From Methylobacter sp. (GTDB lineage: Bacteria > Pseudomonadota > Gammaproteobacteria > Methylococcales > Methylomonadaceae), in contig NZ_JAUXVR010000034.1 in assembly GCF_030680395.1 (NCBI RefSeq), forward strand, positions 1-64,000: 64,000 bases of DNA, given 5' to 3'. Positions within the stretch are counted from its first letter, which is position 1. Each line of letters begins with the position of its first letter. The translations under genes were made by a program, and so were the position numbers. The notes under the pieces are model-generated. The model was given only the letters and a program-made list of their open reading frames with translations. It did not search any database and was not told the origin of the DNA. Shown here in pieces: positions 1 to 9,149 of the stretch.

Positions 1-2995
1 GCAGCACCCATTCGCCGATCTCCACAATCAGTCCGGTTTCTTCGGCAATCGGGAGAAAGCGGATCGGCGGAATCAGCCCCTCAACCGGGTCTTGCCAGCG
101 CACCAATGCCTCGGCGCCGACGATCCGGCCGCTGGCAATATCCACCTGCGGCTGGTAAAAAACACGCAGATCCTGTTGCTCAATCGCCCGCCGCAGACGC
201 GATTCCAAGGCAATGCGCTCACGCGCCGCAATCGTCAAATCTTCCGAAAAATAGGCAAAGCAGCCGCGCCCCGCATCTTTAGCCTGATACAGCGCGGCAT
301 CGGCGTGATCCATCAGTAGTTCGGGAGTGTCGCCGTGTTGCGGATACAGGCTAATGCCAATGCTAACGCCAATCTGGACATTGTCGCTCTGAGTCAAGCA
401 AAAGGGTTTAGTTAAATCGACGATGATTTCTTTAGCCACCCGTGCCGCATCTTCCGGCTGTGCAATATCTTCCAGCAGCACGATGAACTCATCGCCCCCT
501 AAACGGGCTACCATGTCGACATCGCGTAATCTTGCTGTGATGCGTTCAGCGACTTGTTGCAACAAGTCGTCGCCCGCCAAATGCCCCAGGCTGTCGTTAA
601 TCGCTTTAAAGCGATCCAGATCAAGCATCAACAGCCCCAGTTGCTTACCGTCACGTCGCTCCATATTAATGCCGTGTTTCAGTCGCTCCTGCAACAGCCG
701 TCGATTAGGCAGCTGGGTGAGCGGATCAAAAAAAGCCAGTTGCTTGATTTGCTCCTCGGCAGCCTTGCGTTCGGTGATGTCGGTATGGGTGCCGACATAA
801 TGACTGACGACGCCGTCACTCCCTTTTACCGCAGTAATGGACAGCCACTTGGGATAAATTTCGCCATTCTTGCGTCGATCCCAAATTTCTCCCTGCCAGG
901 CGCCGACGCTTGAAATACTCTTCCACATCGCCGCATAAAAAGCCGCGCCATGTCGCCCAGATTTAAGTATGCTTATTTTCCGACCTACGGCCTCCTTCTC
1001 GGTGTAACCGGTGGATTCGGTAAAGGCTTTATTGATCCGCAGAATGACGTTTGCCATATCAGTGATGACCATTGCTTCCTGAGATTCGAACGCAGCGGCG
1101 GCAATGCGTAGATCTAACTCTATGCGTTTGCGCTCGGTGATGTCGCGCGAAAAAGCACAAAACTGCTGAAATTCAGGGAGAAAAGCGACAGAGACTTCAA
1201 TATCGATAGTATGCCCGTCTTTATGGCGGTGACGGGTTTCAAACAAGTCATAACCCTGCGCAACAATTTTTACAATATGTGCCTTTACTTGCTCCGGTCC
1301 TTCTATGGCTTCCAATTGGCTGACATGCATCTTTACTAGCTCATCACTCGAATAACCCACTATTTTTGCGTAAGCCTCATTAACTTGCAGCAAATTCCCC
1401 ATCAAATCAACTACCCAAAATCCGTCCAATGATATATCAATCATCGCTTTGATTTGATTTAACACCAACTCCGCCTGCTTACGCTCGGTGATGTTCTGCG
1501 CACTGCCTACCATGCGTAGCGGTCTTTTCATTTCATCGTATTGTAACCCGCCGCTGCCACGGATGAACCGAGTTGTACCGTCCGATAGCACAATACGAAA
1601 ATCCAGTTCCGGCATTCCTTTTCCAGCCCGACAATCACTGAGCCACATTTTCATCGTGGCGCGATCATCAGGATGGATCAGATCGAGGTACCTTCTTGTT
1701 GAGGGATCAAAGGTCTTTTGTGTAACCCCATAAATTTGATACATTTCGTCCGACCAGCTAACGCAGCTGGTCGCCAGTTCCACAGACCAACTGCCGACAT
1801 GAGCGATGCGTTGCGATTCGGACAACATCTGCTCTTTGTCCTGTAATAATTCCTGTACTTGTTTACGTTCGGTAATATCGATCGCCGAACCGATGTAGCC
1901 GGTAAATGTACCCCTTTCATCATAAAGCGGCATACCTTTATCTAAAACCCAGCGCCAGTCGCCCTTCGCGCTACGTAAGCGATATTCCGTGGTAATAGCT
2001 TCGTGAACCTCGGTATTTTGATAATACGCCAGGAAAGCGGTTTCTCTGTCATCGGGATGAATAGTACTGATCCAGCCCCCATGGGTCATAGTCTGTACAG
2101 ATTGAAGACCGGCGAAATCAAGCCAGGATTGATTGACAAACGTGGGTTCGCCCTCGGCATCAGTAATCCAAATCATAATGGGCGAGCTGTTGGCCATCAG
2201 GCGAAAACGCTCCTCACTTGCCCGCAGCGTAGCCTCGGCTATTTTCCGTTCGGTGATGTCCCGTAAGGCGCTGGCGAAAAACAAGCCTTGCTCTGTTTGA
2301 ATCGGGCTTAAGCTGATTTCCACATCCAATTCACTGCCGTCTTTTCGTAGCGCCTTTACCGCCCGCCCCGCTCCCATCGGACGAGCCGCTGCCACGGCAG
2401 CAAATTGTGTCCGCAATCCCGGATGCGCCGCACGAAAACGTTCCGGCACCAGGATTTCAATCGATAGCCCGATCAATTCGTTAATCGGATAACCCAGCAA
2501 ACGTTCGGCCTGTTGATTGACCATGGTAATAGTACCGTGCTCATCGCTGATTAGCATGGCGTCCGGCGTGGCATCGAAGATAGCGCGCAGATAGGTTTCG
2601 CTTGTTTGCAGCGCTTGAGGGCTAGGCAGTTGTAACAGTTTTGGAATTAACGGCCAAATCAGCAAGGCAGTGACTATCGAAACAAGCGCTGTGGCCAATT
2701 TTATCAAGCCGTCCAACCAATAATCGGGATGCCAGATTGTCCAGATACTGATTAAGTGGGTGGTACCGCATAAGCAAATAAAAATACCGAACAGCACAAA
2801 CACCCAGCGATAAGCCAAATCGGTGCGTTTTTTGACAAAATACAATAATGCAAACGGAATGGAGAAATAGGCAAGTGCGATAATGCTATCGCTAATAATA
2901 TGTAGCCATAAGATTGACGGTAGCCATAAATAACAAGCACCGTGAGGCATAAAGTTGCTAGTGCCCACTAGTAAATCATTAAACCAAGCAAACAT
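1..2995 (-). CDS. Ethylene-receptor-like N-terminus + multi-PAS + GGDEF/EAL protein (3' partial)
   Basis: The gene reads leftward from an ATG at 2995 and leaves the window before its stop. Residues 1-120 hold hydrophobic segments matching the ethylene-binding domain of plant ETR1 and cyanobacterial Etr1: an SDxxIALAYFSIP block (Asp36, Tyr43) and an LCGTTHLISIWT block (Cys76, His80), equivalent to ETR1 Asp25, Tyr32, Cys65 and His69, the last two being the Cu(I) ligands. About five PAS domains follow. Next is an intact GGDEF diguanylate cyclase domain with an RDVD inhibitory-site motif five residues upstream, and then the start of an EAL domain with intact EALVRW. The protein should therefore be membrane-anchored and make and/or degrade cyclic di-GMP in response to a small ligand or redox state. 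The ligand is inferred from the motif only. The missing C-terminus should complete the EAL domain. Confidence 0.9.
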   Translation of the reverse strand, partial: MFAWFNDLLVGTSNFMPHGACYLWLPSILWLHIISDSIIALAYFSIPFALLYFVKKRTDLAYRWVFVLFGIFICLCGTTHLISIWTIWHPDYWLDGLIKLATALVSIVTALLIWPLIPKLLQLPSPQALQTSETYLRAIFDATPDAMLISDEHGTITMVNQQAERLLGYPINELIGLSIEILVPERFRAAHPGLRTQFAAVAAARPMGAGRAVKALRKDGSELDVEISLSPIQTEQGLFFASALRDITERKIAEATLRASEERFRLMANSSPIMIWITDAEGEPTFVNQSWLDFAGLQSVQTMTHGGWISTIHPDDRETAFLAYYQNTEVHEAITTEYRLRSAKGDWRWVLDKGMPLYDERGTFTGYIGSAIDITERKQVQELLQDKEQMLSESQRIAHVGSWSVELATSCVSWSDEMYQIYGVTQKTFDPSTRRYLDLIHPDDRATMKMWLSDCRAGKGMPELDFRIVLSDGTTRFIRGSGGLQYDEMKRPLRMVGSAQNITERKQAELVLNQIKAMIDISLDGFWVVDLMGNLLQVNEAYAKIVGYSSDELVKMHVSQLEAIEGPEQVKAHIVKIVAQGYDLFETRHRHKDGHTIDIEVSVAFLPEFQQFCAFSRDITERKRIELDLRIAAAAFESQEAMVITDMANVILRINKAFTESTGYTEKEAVGRKISILKSGRHGAAFYAAMWKSISSVGAWQGEIWDRRKNGEIYPKWLSITAVKGSDGVVSHYVGTHTDITERKAAEEQIKQLAFFDPLTQLPNRRLLQERLKHGINMERRDGKQLGLLMLDLDRFKAINDSLGHLAGDDLLQQVAERITARLRDVDMVARLGGDEFIVLLEDIAQPEDAARVAKEIIVDLTKPFCLTQSDNVQIGVSIGISLYPQHGDTPELLMDHADAALYQAKDAGRGCFAYFSEDLTIAARERIALESRLRRAIEQQDLRVFYQPQVDIASGRIVGAEALVRWQDPVEGLIPPIRFLPIAEETGLIVEIGEWVL

Positions 2996-3190
2996 TCAGT
3001 CCTGTACTCCATTGATACGCTTTCTTGCCAAACCAAAACACAGATTAAACGGTGCTACCCATCAAAATGGATAATACTTTCACAGCCTCTGAGGACAGGG
3101 ACTCTGGTGATGGAAAATAAACAAAGCTTCCGCTCCTTGGCAATAGCTCCTGCATTACCCTAACCTTTCTGCGTCCATGCCGATAACCCG

Positions 3191-3475
3191 TTAAAAATCT
3201 TCCTCTGTTAATAACGTTGTTACCTTTCTGTCAGGGTCTGTGATAACCCACAGTTTTTCGGTTTCAATGGTATAGACTGACATTATTCTTTCCACCGATT
3301 CAGGTAGCAACGCAAGCGTATTTTCGCGCCAATCCACCTCTGACACGTCCCCGTAATCACCTTTTTCATGCCTGTCCAGCAGGTCTCCAATGGGTATCTT
3401 AAAGCTGGCTATAATCGAAATGGCCGATGGAGTCATGGTGATTTTTCCAAGTTCAAACAGCTTCATTTTATACAT
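3191..3475 (-). CDS. Small conserved protein of the plasmid-related / misnamed 'type I restriction subunit M' family
   Basis: A 94-residue acidic protein. It carries a helix followed by the signature GDYGDVSEVDWRENTLAL and a C-terminal YTIETEKLWVITDPDRKVTTLL block. This pattern is typical of a widespread small family of unknown function found on plasmids and chromosomes and often mislabelled as a restriction subunit. It has no methylase motifs. The start may be Met1 or Met4. It stands alone, about 200 bases downstream of the PAS-GGDEF-EAL gene start, with no clear operon partner. Confidence 0.7.
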   Translation of the reverse strand: MYKMKLFELGKITMTPSAISIIASFKIPIGDLLDRHEKGDYGDVSEVDWRENTLALLPESVERIMSVYTIETEKLWVITDPDRKVTTLLTEEDF

Positions 3476-3825
3476 CCTTCATTATTATTGTAGTCTAAAG
3501 CTTACTTATAGTCGTTAACCGATTTTTATTTTTGGTGCTTATCCTGCAGATACAAAAATACGGGGAAAACGACTCCCGGTACCGGCAAGCTCAGCTTAAG
3601 TATCGCAAGAACAAGGTCTACTTTTTCACGATAGTCAAAGTGTACAAAGTATAGCTGCCAACGGCCAATAACATAACAAGATTTTGAAAAAACCTTACAG
3701 AGAGTCGATGCCTTTTTGTCCAGGTTCCTGCAAGCCGCCATTGACGGAAAACGATAGACGTAGCGTTCATCACCGCGATAAAAACAGAGTATTTATACGG
3801 AATCCAGAAACTGAGGATGCCTCCT

Positions 3826-3885
3826 GTAGGTCGAGCTTTAGCCTGTTCGACGCTCCAGTCAATGTCGAGGTAAAGCTCGACTTAC
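3826..3885. repeat. Imperfect inverted repeat (15-bp arms)
   Basis: The arms are 3826-3840 and 3871-3885, related to gtaggtcgagcttta and its reverse complement with one mismatch, around a 30-base loop. It lies in the leader upstream of the MFS gene. An open frame happens to run through it into that gene, which argues that the longer upstream start codons are not used. Confidence 0.7.
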
Positions 3886-3986
3886 CCATCAGCGGCGCTA
3901 AACTGATACACTTTAAATTAAAAATAATATTCATCCTCACTATTGAGGTGATGGCAACTATAGCGATTGTGGCGGACCTCCCGGAT

Positions 3987-5330
3987 ATGAATAGCGATCA
4001 GAATAAATCGTCTACTGACAAAGATAGCCGACTCATTGGTAATGCAAGCCGTAAGGAATTACTGGCATGGGCTTTATATGACTTTGCCAACTCCGGCTAT
4101 ACCACAGTGGTGCAGACCACCATATTCAGCGCCTATTTTGTTGGTGTGGTTGCCGGTACAGCACAAGGCGTTGCACCCGGTTTATCGACTCTGCTTTGGT
4201 CTCTGGCTATCGGCATCGCTAATTTTGTAGTCATGATCAGCGGACCGCTCCTGGGTGCAATTGCCGATCATCGGGCTTGCAAGAAACTTTTTCTACTGAT
4301 TTCCTCAGTGGGTTGCATAGTATCGACAGCCTCGCTGGCAATGGTCGGCCCCGGCGATATAGGGCTGGGAATGGTGCTGGTTACCCTTTCAGCCATCATG
4401 TTTGCCGGCGGCGAAAACCTGATTGCCGCATTTCTGCCGGAGATTGTACTTAAGGAAAATATGGGCAAAATGTCCGGTTATGGCTGGAGTCTGGGCTATT
4501 TTGGCGGCCTTCTGACACTGGCGATTTGTCTGGCCTACATTACCTGGGCCAAGCAGCACGGATTGCCAGAAACTCATTTTGTTCCTGTTACGTTACTGAT
4601 CACCGCCGCAATCTTTGCATTAACGGCCACCCCTACCTTTCTTTGGCTACAGGAGCGGGCAATACCCGCTACGCTAGACCGGGGCCGGTCGAATCTCCAG
4701 ATAAGTTATGCCCGGTTGGCACATACATTTAAAGAAGCGGCCCGTTTTCGCGACCTGCTCTGGTTTTTGATAACATTGGGCGTATACCAGTCAGGTGTCA
4801 GCACCGTAGTGGTTCTGGCCGCTGTTTATGCGCAGGAAGTCATGGGCTTTGATACCCAGTCATTGATTATGCTCATTATGGTCGTTAATGTGACTGCCGC
4901 TGTCGGTGCTTTTATTTGCGGACACTTACAAGACCGGATAGGGTCGATTCCCACGCTGGCAATTACATTGCTCGTCTGGATTGTTGCGGTGACGGTCGCT
5001 TTGTTGGCCGACAAACCCGCACTTATGTGGGTAGCCGGAAATATTATTGGTTTGGCTATGGGCGCAAGCCAGTCTGTCGGGCGCGCTTTAGTCAGTAAAT
5101 TTTCACCCGCCGAGCGGGCGGGCGAATTTTTAGGTTTATGGGGATTGGTCAATCGCTTATCGGCCATAGTAGGGCCATTGAGTTACGGACTGATCAATTA
5201 CTGGAGCAATGGAAACCACCGGATGTCATTGCTGTCGACTTTATCGTTTTTTATCGTCGGCTTGATTTTATTGTTAAAAGTCAATGAGAGCAGAGGTAAG
5301 GCCGCTGCAATAATAGATAATGCGGGTTAA
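3987..5330 (+). CDS. UMF1-family MFS transporter
   Basis: A 447-residue polytopic membrane protein with about 12 hydrophobic segments. The N-terminal LLAWALYDFANSGYTTVVQT motif is characteristic of the UMF1/Atg22-like branch of the major facilitator superfamily. In fungi the relative Atg22 exports amino acids from the vacuole, while the bacterial substrates are not established. The frame is open back to 3684, but the region before 3951 is a palindromic intergenic repeat. The start is placed at the ATG at 3987, which gives a short polar N-terminus before the first helix. ATG 3951 is the alternative, with GAGG very close upstream. It converges on lplT. Confidence 0.85.
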   Translation: MNSDQNKSSTDKDSRLIGNASRKELLAWALYDFANSGYTTVVQTTIFSAYFVGVVAGTAQGVAPGLSTLLWSLAIGIANFVVMISGPLLGAIADHRACKKLFLLISSVGCIVSTASLAMVGPGDIGLGMVLVTLSAIMFAGGENLIAAFLPEIVLKENMGKMSGYGWSLGYFGGLLTLAICLAYITWAKQHGLPETHFVPVTLLITAAIFALTATPTFLWLQERAIPATLDRGRSNLQISYARLAHTFKEAARFRDLLWFLITLGVYQSGVSTVVVLAAVYAQEVMGFDTQSLIMLIMVVNVTAAVGAFICGHLQDRIGSIPTLAITLLVWIVAVTVALLADKPALMWVAGNIIGLAMGASQSVGRALVSKFSPAERAGEFLGLWGLVNRLSAIVGPLSYGLINYWSNGNHRMSLLSTLSFFIVGLILLLKVNESRGKAAAIIDNAG

Positions 5331-5431
5331 TGACTTGCTGTTCAAACACAACTTACCGATGTTAGCGAACGGAATCTGCATGAGATTCACGTCGCTCCTC
5401 ATATATCCGGGTGAACGATATTGCTGGTTAC

Positions 5432-6601
5432 TTAACTGAGCTTTTCAGGATGGTTGTCCGGCAGGTGCAGCGATACCAGAAAAGTAGCCATAAAAACCAG
5501 CATACCCAAACTCAGCATGGCTATACCGGGATCAGCATGTTGTGAAGCCGCATAGGTATAGCTGCCCACTGCTGCCAGCATAGTGAGATTCTGAAAAAAG
5601 CCCTGTAAAGCGACTGCACTGCCGCTGCCGATACTCTGCTGCCCCAGTTCCTGCAATGCGGCGTTGACGGGAACGATAAACATCCCGCCCATTACGCCGA
5701 TGAAAAACAGCATAAACCGGGCCGGCCAGATGCTATCGGTCAGACTCAGCCCAAAAATAAACAACGCCATTAAATAAGCGGGTAATCTGGCGCGGCGTAA
5801 ATGTTCAAGCGGAATGAGTCCCGGCACCAGAGCTGATCCGGCGATGATGCCGATAGCGATGAATAAGGTAAGTTCCGCAATTTCGGACGCATTTTTTGAC
5901 AATAAAATCAGCGGCGCCCAGGCCACAATAATCACTCTTAACGTTGCCGCCGCGGCCCAGAATAAAGAGCCGCCAAGAATGGCAAAGCGTGATCGCGGCG
6001 TAGTAAAGAACAGGCTTATTTCCCGCCAAAACATCGGCAAAGCCGAACCGGGAGCGGTTTTTTTGGCAATGCTCGCCGGTAAAAACAGCGTAGTCAATGC
6101 GGAGATTATAAAAATGACGATGGTTCCGATTAACGCCCACGTTATCGAATAATCCGCGACCTTGGCGCCTATCATCATGCCCAGTAAAATAGCCAGGATG
6201 GTGGAACCTTCAATCCAGCTGTTCGCTTTAACCAGAAATTCATGCCCTGCCAGCTCAGGCAGGATGCCGTATTTAGCCGGACTGTAAATGGCCGCGCCGA
6301 CACCGACCACGCAATAAGCAATCAACGGTTCCACGTTGCACAGCAATAATCCTGCTCCCGCCGCTTTAATCAAATTACCGATAATCAACACCCGGGATTT
6401 GGGATGATTATCGGCAAATCCGCCCACCCACGGCGCGAGTAATACGAAAGCGATCAAAAACGCACTCTGTAAAGCAGGAACGTACCAGCTTGCCAGCTGT
6501 GTAGACTGCATCACCATGGCAATCACTGTGAACAAAATGGCATTATCGGCAAATGCGGATAAGAACTGGGCGATCAGCAAGGGATAGATTTGTTTGTTCA
6601 T
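5432..6601 (-). CDS. lplT: Lysophospholipid transporter LplT
   Basis: A 389-residue MFS-type inner-membrane flippase. It begins LIAQFLSAFADNAILFT and has the APWVGGFADNHPKSRVL loop typical of LplT. In E. coli LplT moves lysophosphatidylethanolamine, produced by lipoprotein acylation, back to the cytoplasmic face for reacylation by Aas. Here it follows aas on the same strand after about 90 bases, matching that pathway pair. Length and helix pattern agree with the family (about 397 residues in E. coli). Confidence 0.92.
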   Translation of the reverse strand: MNKQIYPLLIAQFLSAFADNAILFTVIAMVMQSTQLASWYVPALQSAFLIAFVLLAPWVGGFADNHPKSRVLIIGNLIKAAGAGLLLCNVEPLIAYCVVGVGAAIYSPAKYGILPELAGHEFLVKANSWIEGSTILAILLGMMIGAKVADYSITWALIGTIVIFIISALTTLFLPASIAKKTAPGSALPMFWREISLFFTTPRSRFAILGGSLFWAAAATLRVIIVAWAPLILLSKNASEIAELTLFIAIGIIAGSALVPGLIPLEHLRRARLPAYLMALFIFGLSLTDSIWPARFMLFFIGVMGGMFIVPVNAALQELGQQSIGSGSAVALQGFFQNLTMLAAVGSYTYAASQHADPGIAMLSLGMLVFMATFLVSLHLPDNHPEKLS

Positions 6602-6690
6602 AATTATTTAAGGCAAAAGGCGAAAGACGAAGGACAAAAAACATGCATTGCGGTTTAAGAACTTTTTCAATTTTTAGCCTTTAGCCTCTT

Positions 6691-8832
6691 TTATGCCTTG
6701 CCGGCCGCCAGCTCCGTCACCGCTATGTAATTGGTTTTACCGGTCGCCATCACCGGAATCGCATCAACGATCAAAATCTTCTTGGGTAGAAGGACATGAG
6801 CCACGCCTTTAGAGGCCGCCGCCAAGCCATTAACAGTCGCCTGCTTTTGGGTAGTAACCAAAATAACCTGCTCGCCTTTTTTTGCATCGGGCAAGCTGAT
6901 TGCGGCGTGATGCGCATCCGGCCATGCATTAGTGGCCATCTGTTCAACGGCGGTTAATGAGACCATTTCACCGCTGACTTTGGCAAAACGTTTGCTGCGA
7001 CCGCGTATGCTGATGAAACCCTCAGTATCGACATTTACAATATCACCGGTGTCATACCAGCCTTCGCCGTAGATTGATTTAGGCGGAACCAGTTTGCCCG
7101 GGTTGTCGGCCAGCAGATAACCCAGCATGATATTGGGCCCTCTGACATGAAGTCTCCCGGCATCTTCAATCCCTTCGACCGGCTCCAGCTTATAGTCCAT
7201 AGACGGCATAAACCGCCCCACAGTACCGGATTTAAAGTCTATCGGCGTATTGACAGAGGCAATAGGCGTCGTTTCGGTTGCGCCATAACCTTCCAGTATG
7301 CGTATGCCGAATTTATCCGCCCACAGCTGGCGAGTGGTTTCCTGCAACTTTTCAGCACCGGCAACCACATAACGCATATTGAAAAAATCATAGGCGTGGG
7401 CTTTTTTGGCATAACCGGCCAAAAAGGTATTGGTGCCGAACATGATGGTGGCGCTGATTTCATAAGCGATTTCAGGAATCACCGCGTAATGCAAAGGAGT
7501 CGGATAAAAGAAAGTAGTCATGCCATGCAGTATCGGCAGCATAGTACCGACGGTAAATCCAAAGGAATGAAACATCGGCAGAAAGTTGAGCACCACATCC
7601 CGCGCATTAAAATTGATCCGGGCTTCCAATTGTTTAAGGTTGGACAGGACATTGGCGTGAGACAACACCACGCCTTTTGGCGTACCCTCAGAACCGGAGG
7701 TAAATAAAACCACCGCCGGACTGTCAGGGCTGTATTGGGTGTGCTTGTACCAGATATTAGCGGTTTTGCATTGTACCAAGGCCTGAAACTTGTCTAATGC
7801 CGACAGGCGTCCGGCCAAGTCTTCCAGATAAACAAGTTTAACCTGTTCGGCCAAGTGCTCGGCTTCCCCGGTTAACTTGCCCAGCTCTATAAAGCGACGG
7901 GACGTCAAAACCGTTTTGACCTGCGCCGTGTTACAAGCAGAAACCATACCGGTGGAACCTGTTGAATAATTCAACATGGCCGGTACCCGCCCATAAAGTT
8001 GCAAGCCCAGAATAACCGACAGGGTTTTGGTCGAATTGGGTAAAAAAACCCCGACATTTTCCCCCTCGACCGTCATTTGTTTTAAGGCATTGCCGATAAC
8101 GATAGTCCGGGTAATTAAATTGTCATAGGATAACGGAATGCGCTCCAGATCGTTGGCAACCGTATGTTTGCCGCCGTGTATTTTGCGCGCTTCAAGCAGA
8201 CTGGCGAAAATGGTTTGCCGGTAATGACTGGTCGCGAACATCATTTCAGTCATAATATCGGTCAAGATATGTCCGCTGTATTTACGCCGGTTTTTGCCTC
8301 TTAGCTCAGCAGGGGGCGAAACGAAAGTATGGGGCAATATCTGAATAGTAATTTTGGGAAATAAACGCAAACGGACGATATTGCGCAATCTGGAAAAATG
8401 CGTGTATTCGGCACCCTCAATCCGTACAGGCAATATGGCCGCTTCGGACCTATCGGCGACCATACCGGTGCCGTCGTAGATTTTCATCAATGAGCCGGTT
8501 ACGGTAATGCGGCCTTCAGGGAAAATAACGGTGCGGGTGTCAGTCTGCAAATGATGAATCAAATCCTTCAGCGATAAAGGATGGGTCGGATCCATTGGAA
8601 ATACGCGGGACAATCTCAGAAAAGGCTTCAACCACCAACGCTCGGAAATCTGGGTATTGATTGCAAAAGTGATGTCATCGGGTAAAAATACACCCAGTAG
8701 TAACGGATCCAGAAAGGACGTGTGATTGGATATAATCAGTACACGTTTCCCGGCCTTTTTATAGTTGTCCAGCCCTTTGACTTCAACCTTATAAATTAAG
8801 GTCAACAGCCAGCGTAAAGTTTTTTTCAGCAT
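6691..8832 (-). CDS. aas: Bifunctional acyl-ACP synthetase / 2-acylglycerophosphoethanolamine O-acyltransferase Aas
   Basis: A 713-residue inner-membrane-associated enzyme that reacylates lysophospholipid. The N-terminal PlsC-like acyltransferase domain (about 1-200) contains the NHTSFLD (HX4D) and FPEGRIT motifs. The C-terminal AMP-binding domain (about 230-700) has TSGSEGTPKG, GYGATETTP and the YDTGDIV hinge. The ATG at 8832 is chosen over an in-frame one at 8898 because it has AAGGAG eight bases upstream and starts right at the acyltransferase domain. E. coli Aas is 719 residues. It lies upstream of lplT, presumably co-transcribed. Confidence 0.93.
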   Translation of the reverse strand: MLKKTLRWLLTLIYKVEVKGLDNYKKAGKRVLIISNHTSFLDPLLLGVFLPDDITFAINTQISERWWLKPFLRLSRVFPMDPTHPLSLKDLIHHLQTDTRTVIFPEGRITVTGSLMKIYDGTGMVADRSEAAILPVRIEGAEYTHFSRLRNIVRLRLFPKITIQILPHTFVSPPAELRGKNRRKYSGHILTDIMTEMMFATSHYRQTIFASLLEARKIHGGKHTVANDLERIPLSYDNLITRTIVIGNALKQMTVEGENVGVFLPNSTKTLSVILGLQLYGRVPAMLNYSTGSTGMVSACNTAQVKTVLTSRRFIELGKLTGEAEHLAEQVKLVYLEDLAGRLSALDKFQALVQCKTANIWYKHTQYSPDSPAVVLFTSGSEGTPKGVVLSHANVLSNLKQLEARINFNARDVVLNFLPMFHSFGFTVGTMLPILHGMTTFFYPTPLHYAVIPEIAYEISATIMFGTNTFLAGYAKKAHAYDFFNMRYVVAGAEKLQETTRQLWADKFGIRILEGYGATETTPIASVNTPIDFKSGTVGRFMPSMDYKLEPVEGIEDAGRLHVRGPNIMLGYLLADNPGKLVPPKSIYGEGWYDTGDIVNVDTEGFISIRGRSKRFAKVSGEMVSLTAVEQMATNAWPDAHHAAISLPDAKKGEQVILVTTQKQATVNGLAAASKGVAHVLLPKKILIVDAIPVMATGKTNYIAVTELAAGKA

Positions 8833-9149
8833 TAAATTTCCTCCTTGCATCATTTTAGCAGATGTTTTATTTAATTCAGGATAATCATAATTGCACACAC
8901 TGAAGCCCCAAGCCGTGTTTTTTGACTCGTGTGCTTGCCCCCGGCTAACAATAAATATTTCAATTTCCGGACTTCAACAAACTTGGCTTTCATCCATTTC
9001 TTCAAAAATTTCAGGTTATACCTCTTCGTTTCAGTCATTGTATTTCCCGGTTATTACAGCATGTCGCATAGGTTGGGAAAAAATCGCCAGACAGCGTTAT
9101 AATGTTTTATTTGAAAACCCCAGCTGTTGCAAAACAAAGTCGTCAGCCA

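Noticed and set aside
3684-3986. Long N-terminal extension of the MFS frame
   Set aside because: It translates a palindromic repeat and lacks a ribosome site. Homologous proteins begin near residue 101 of that frame.
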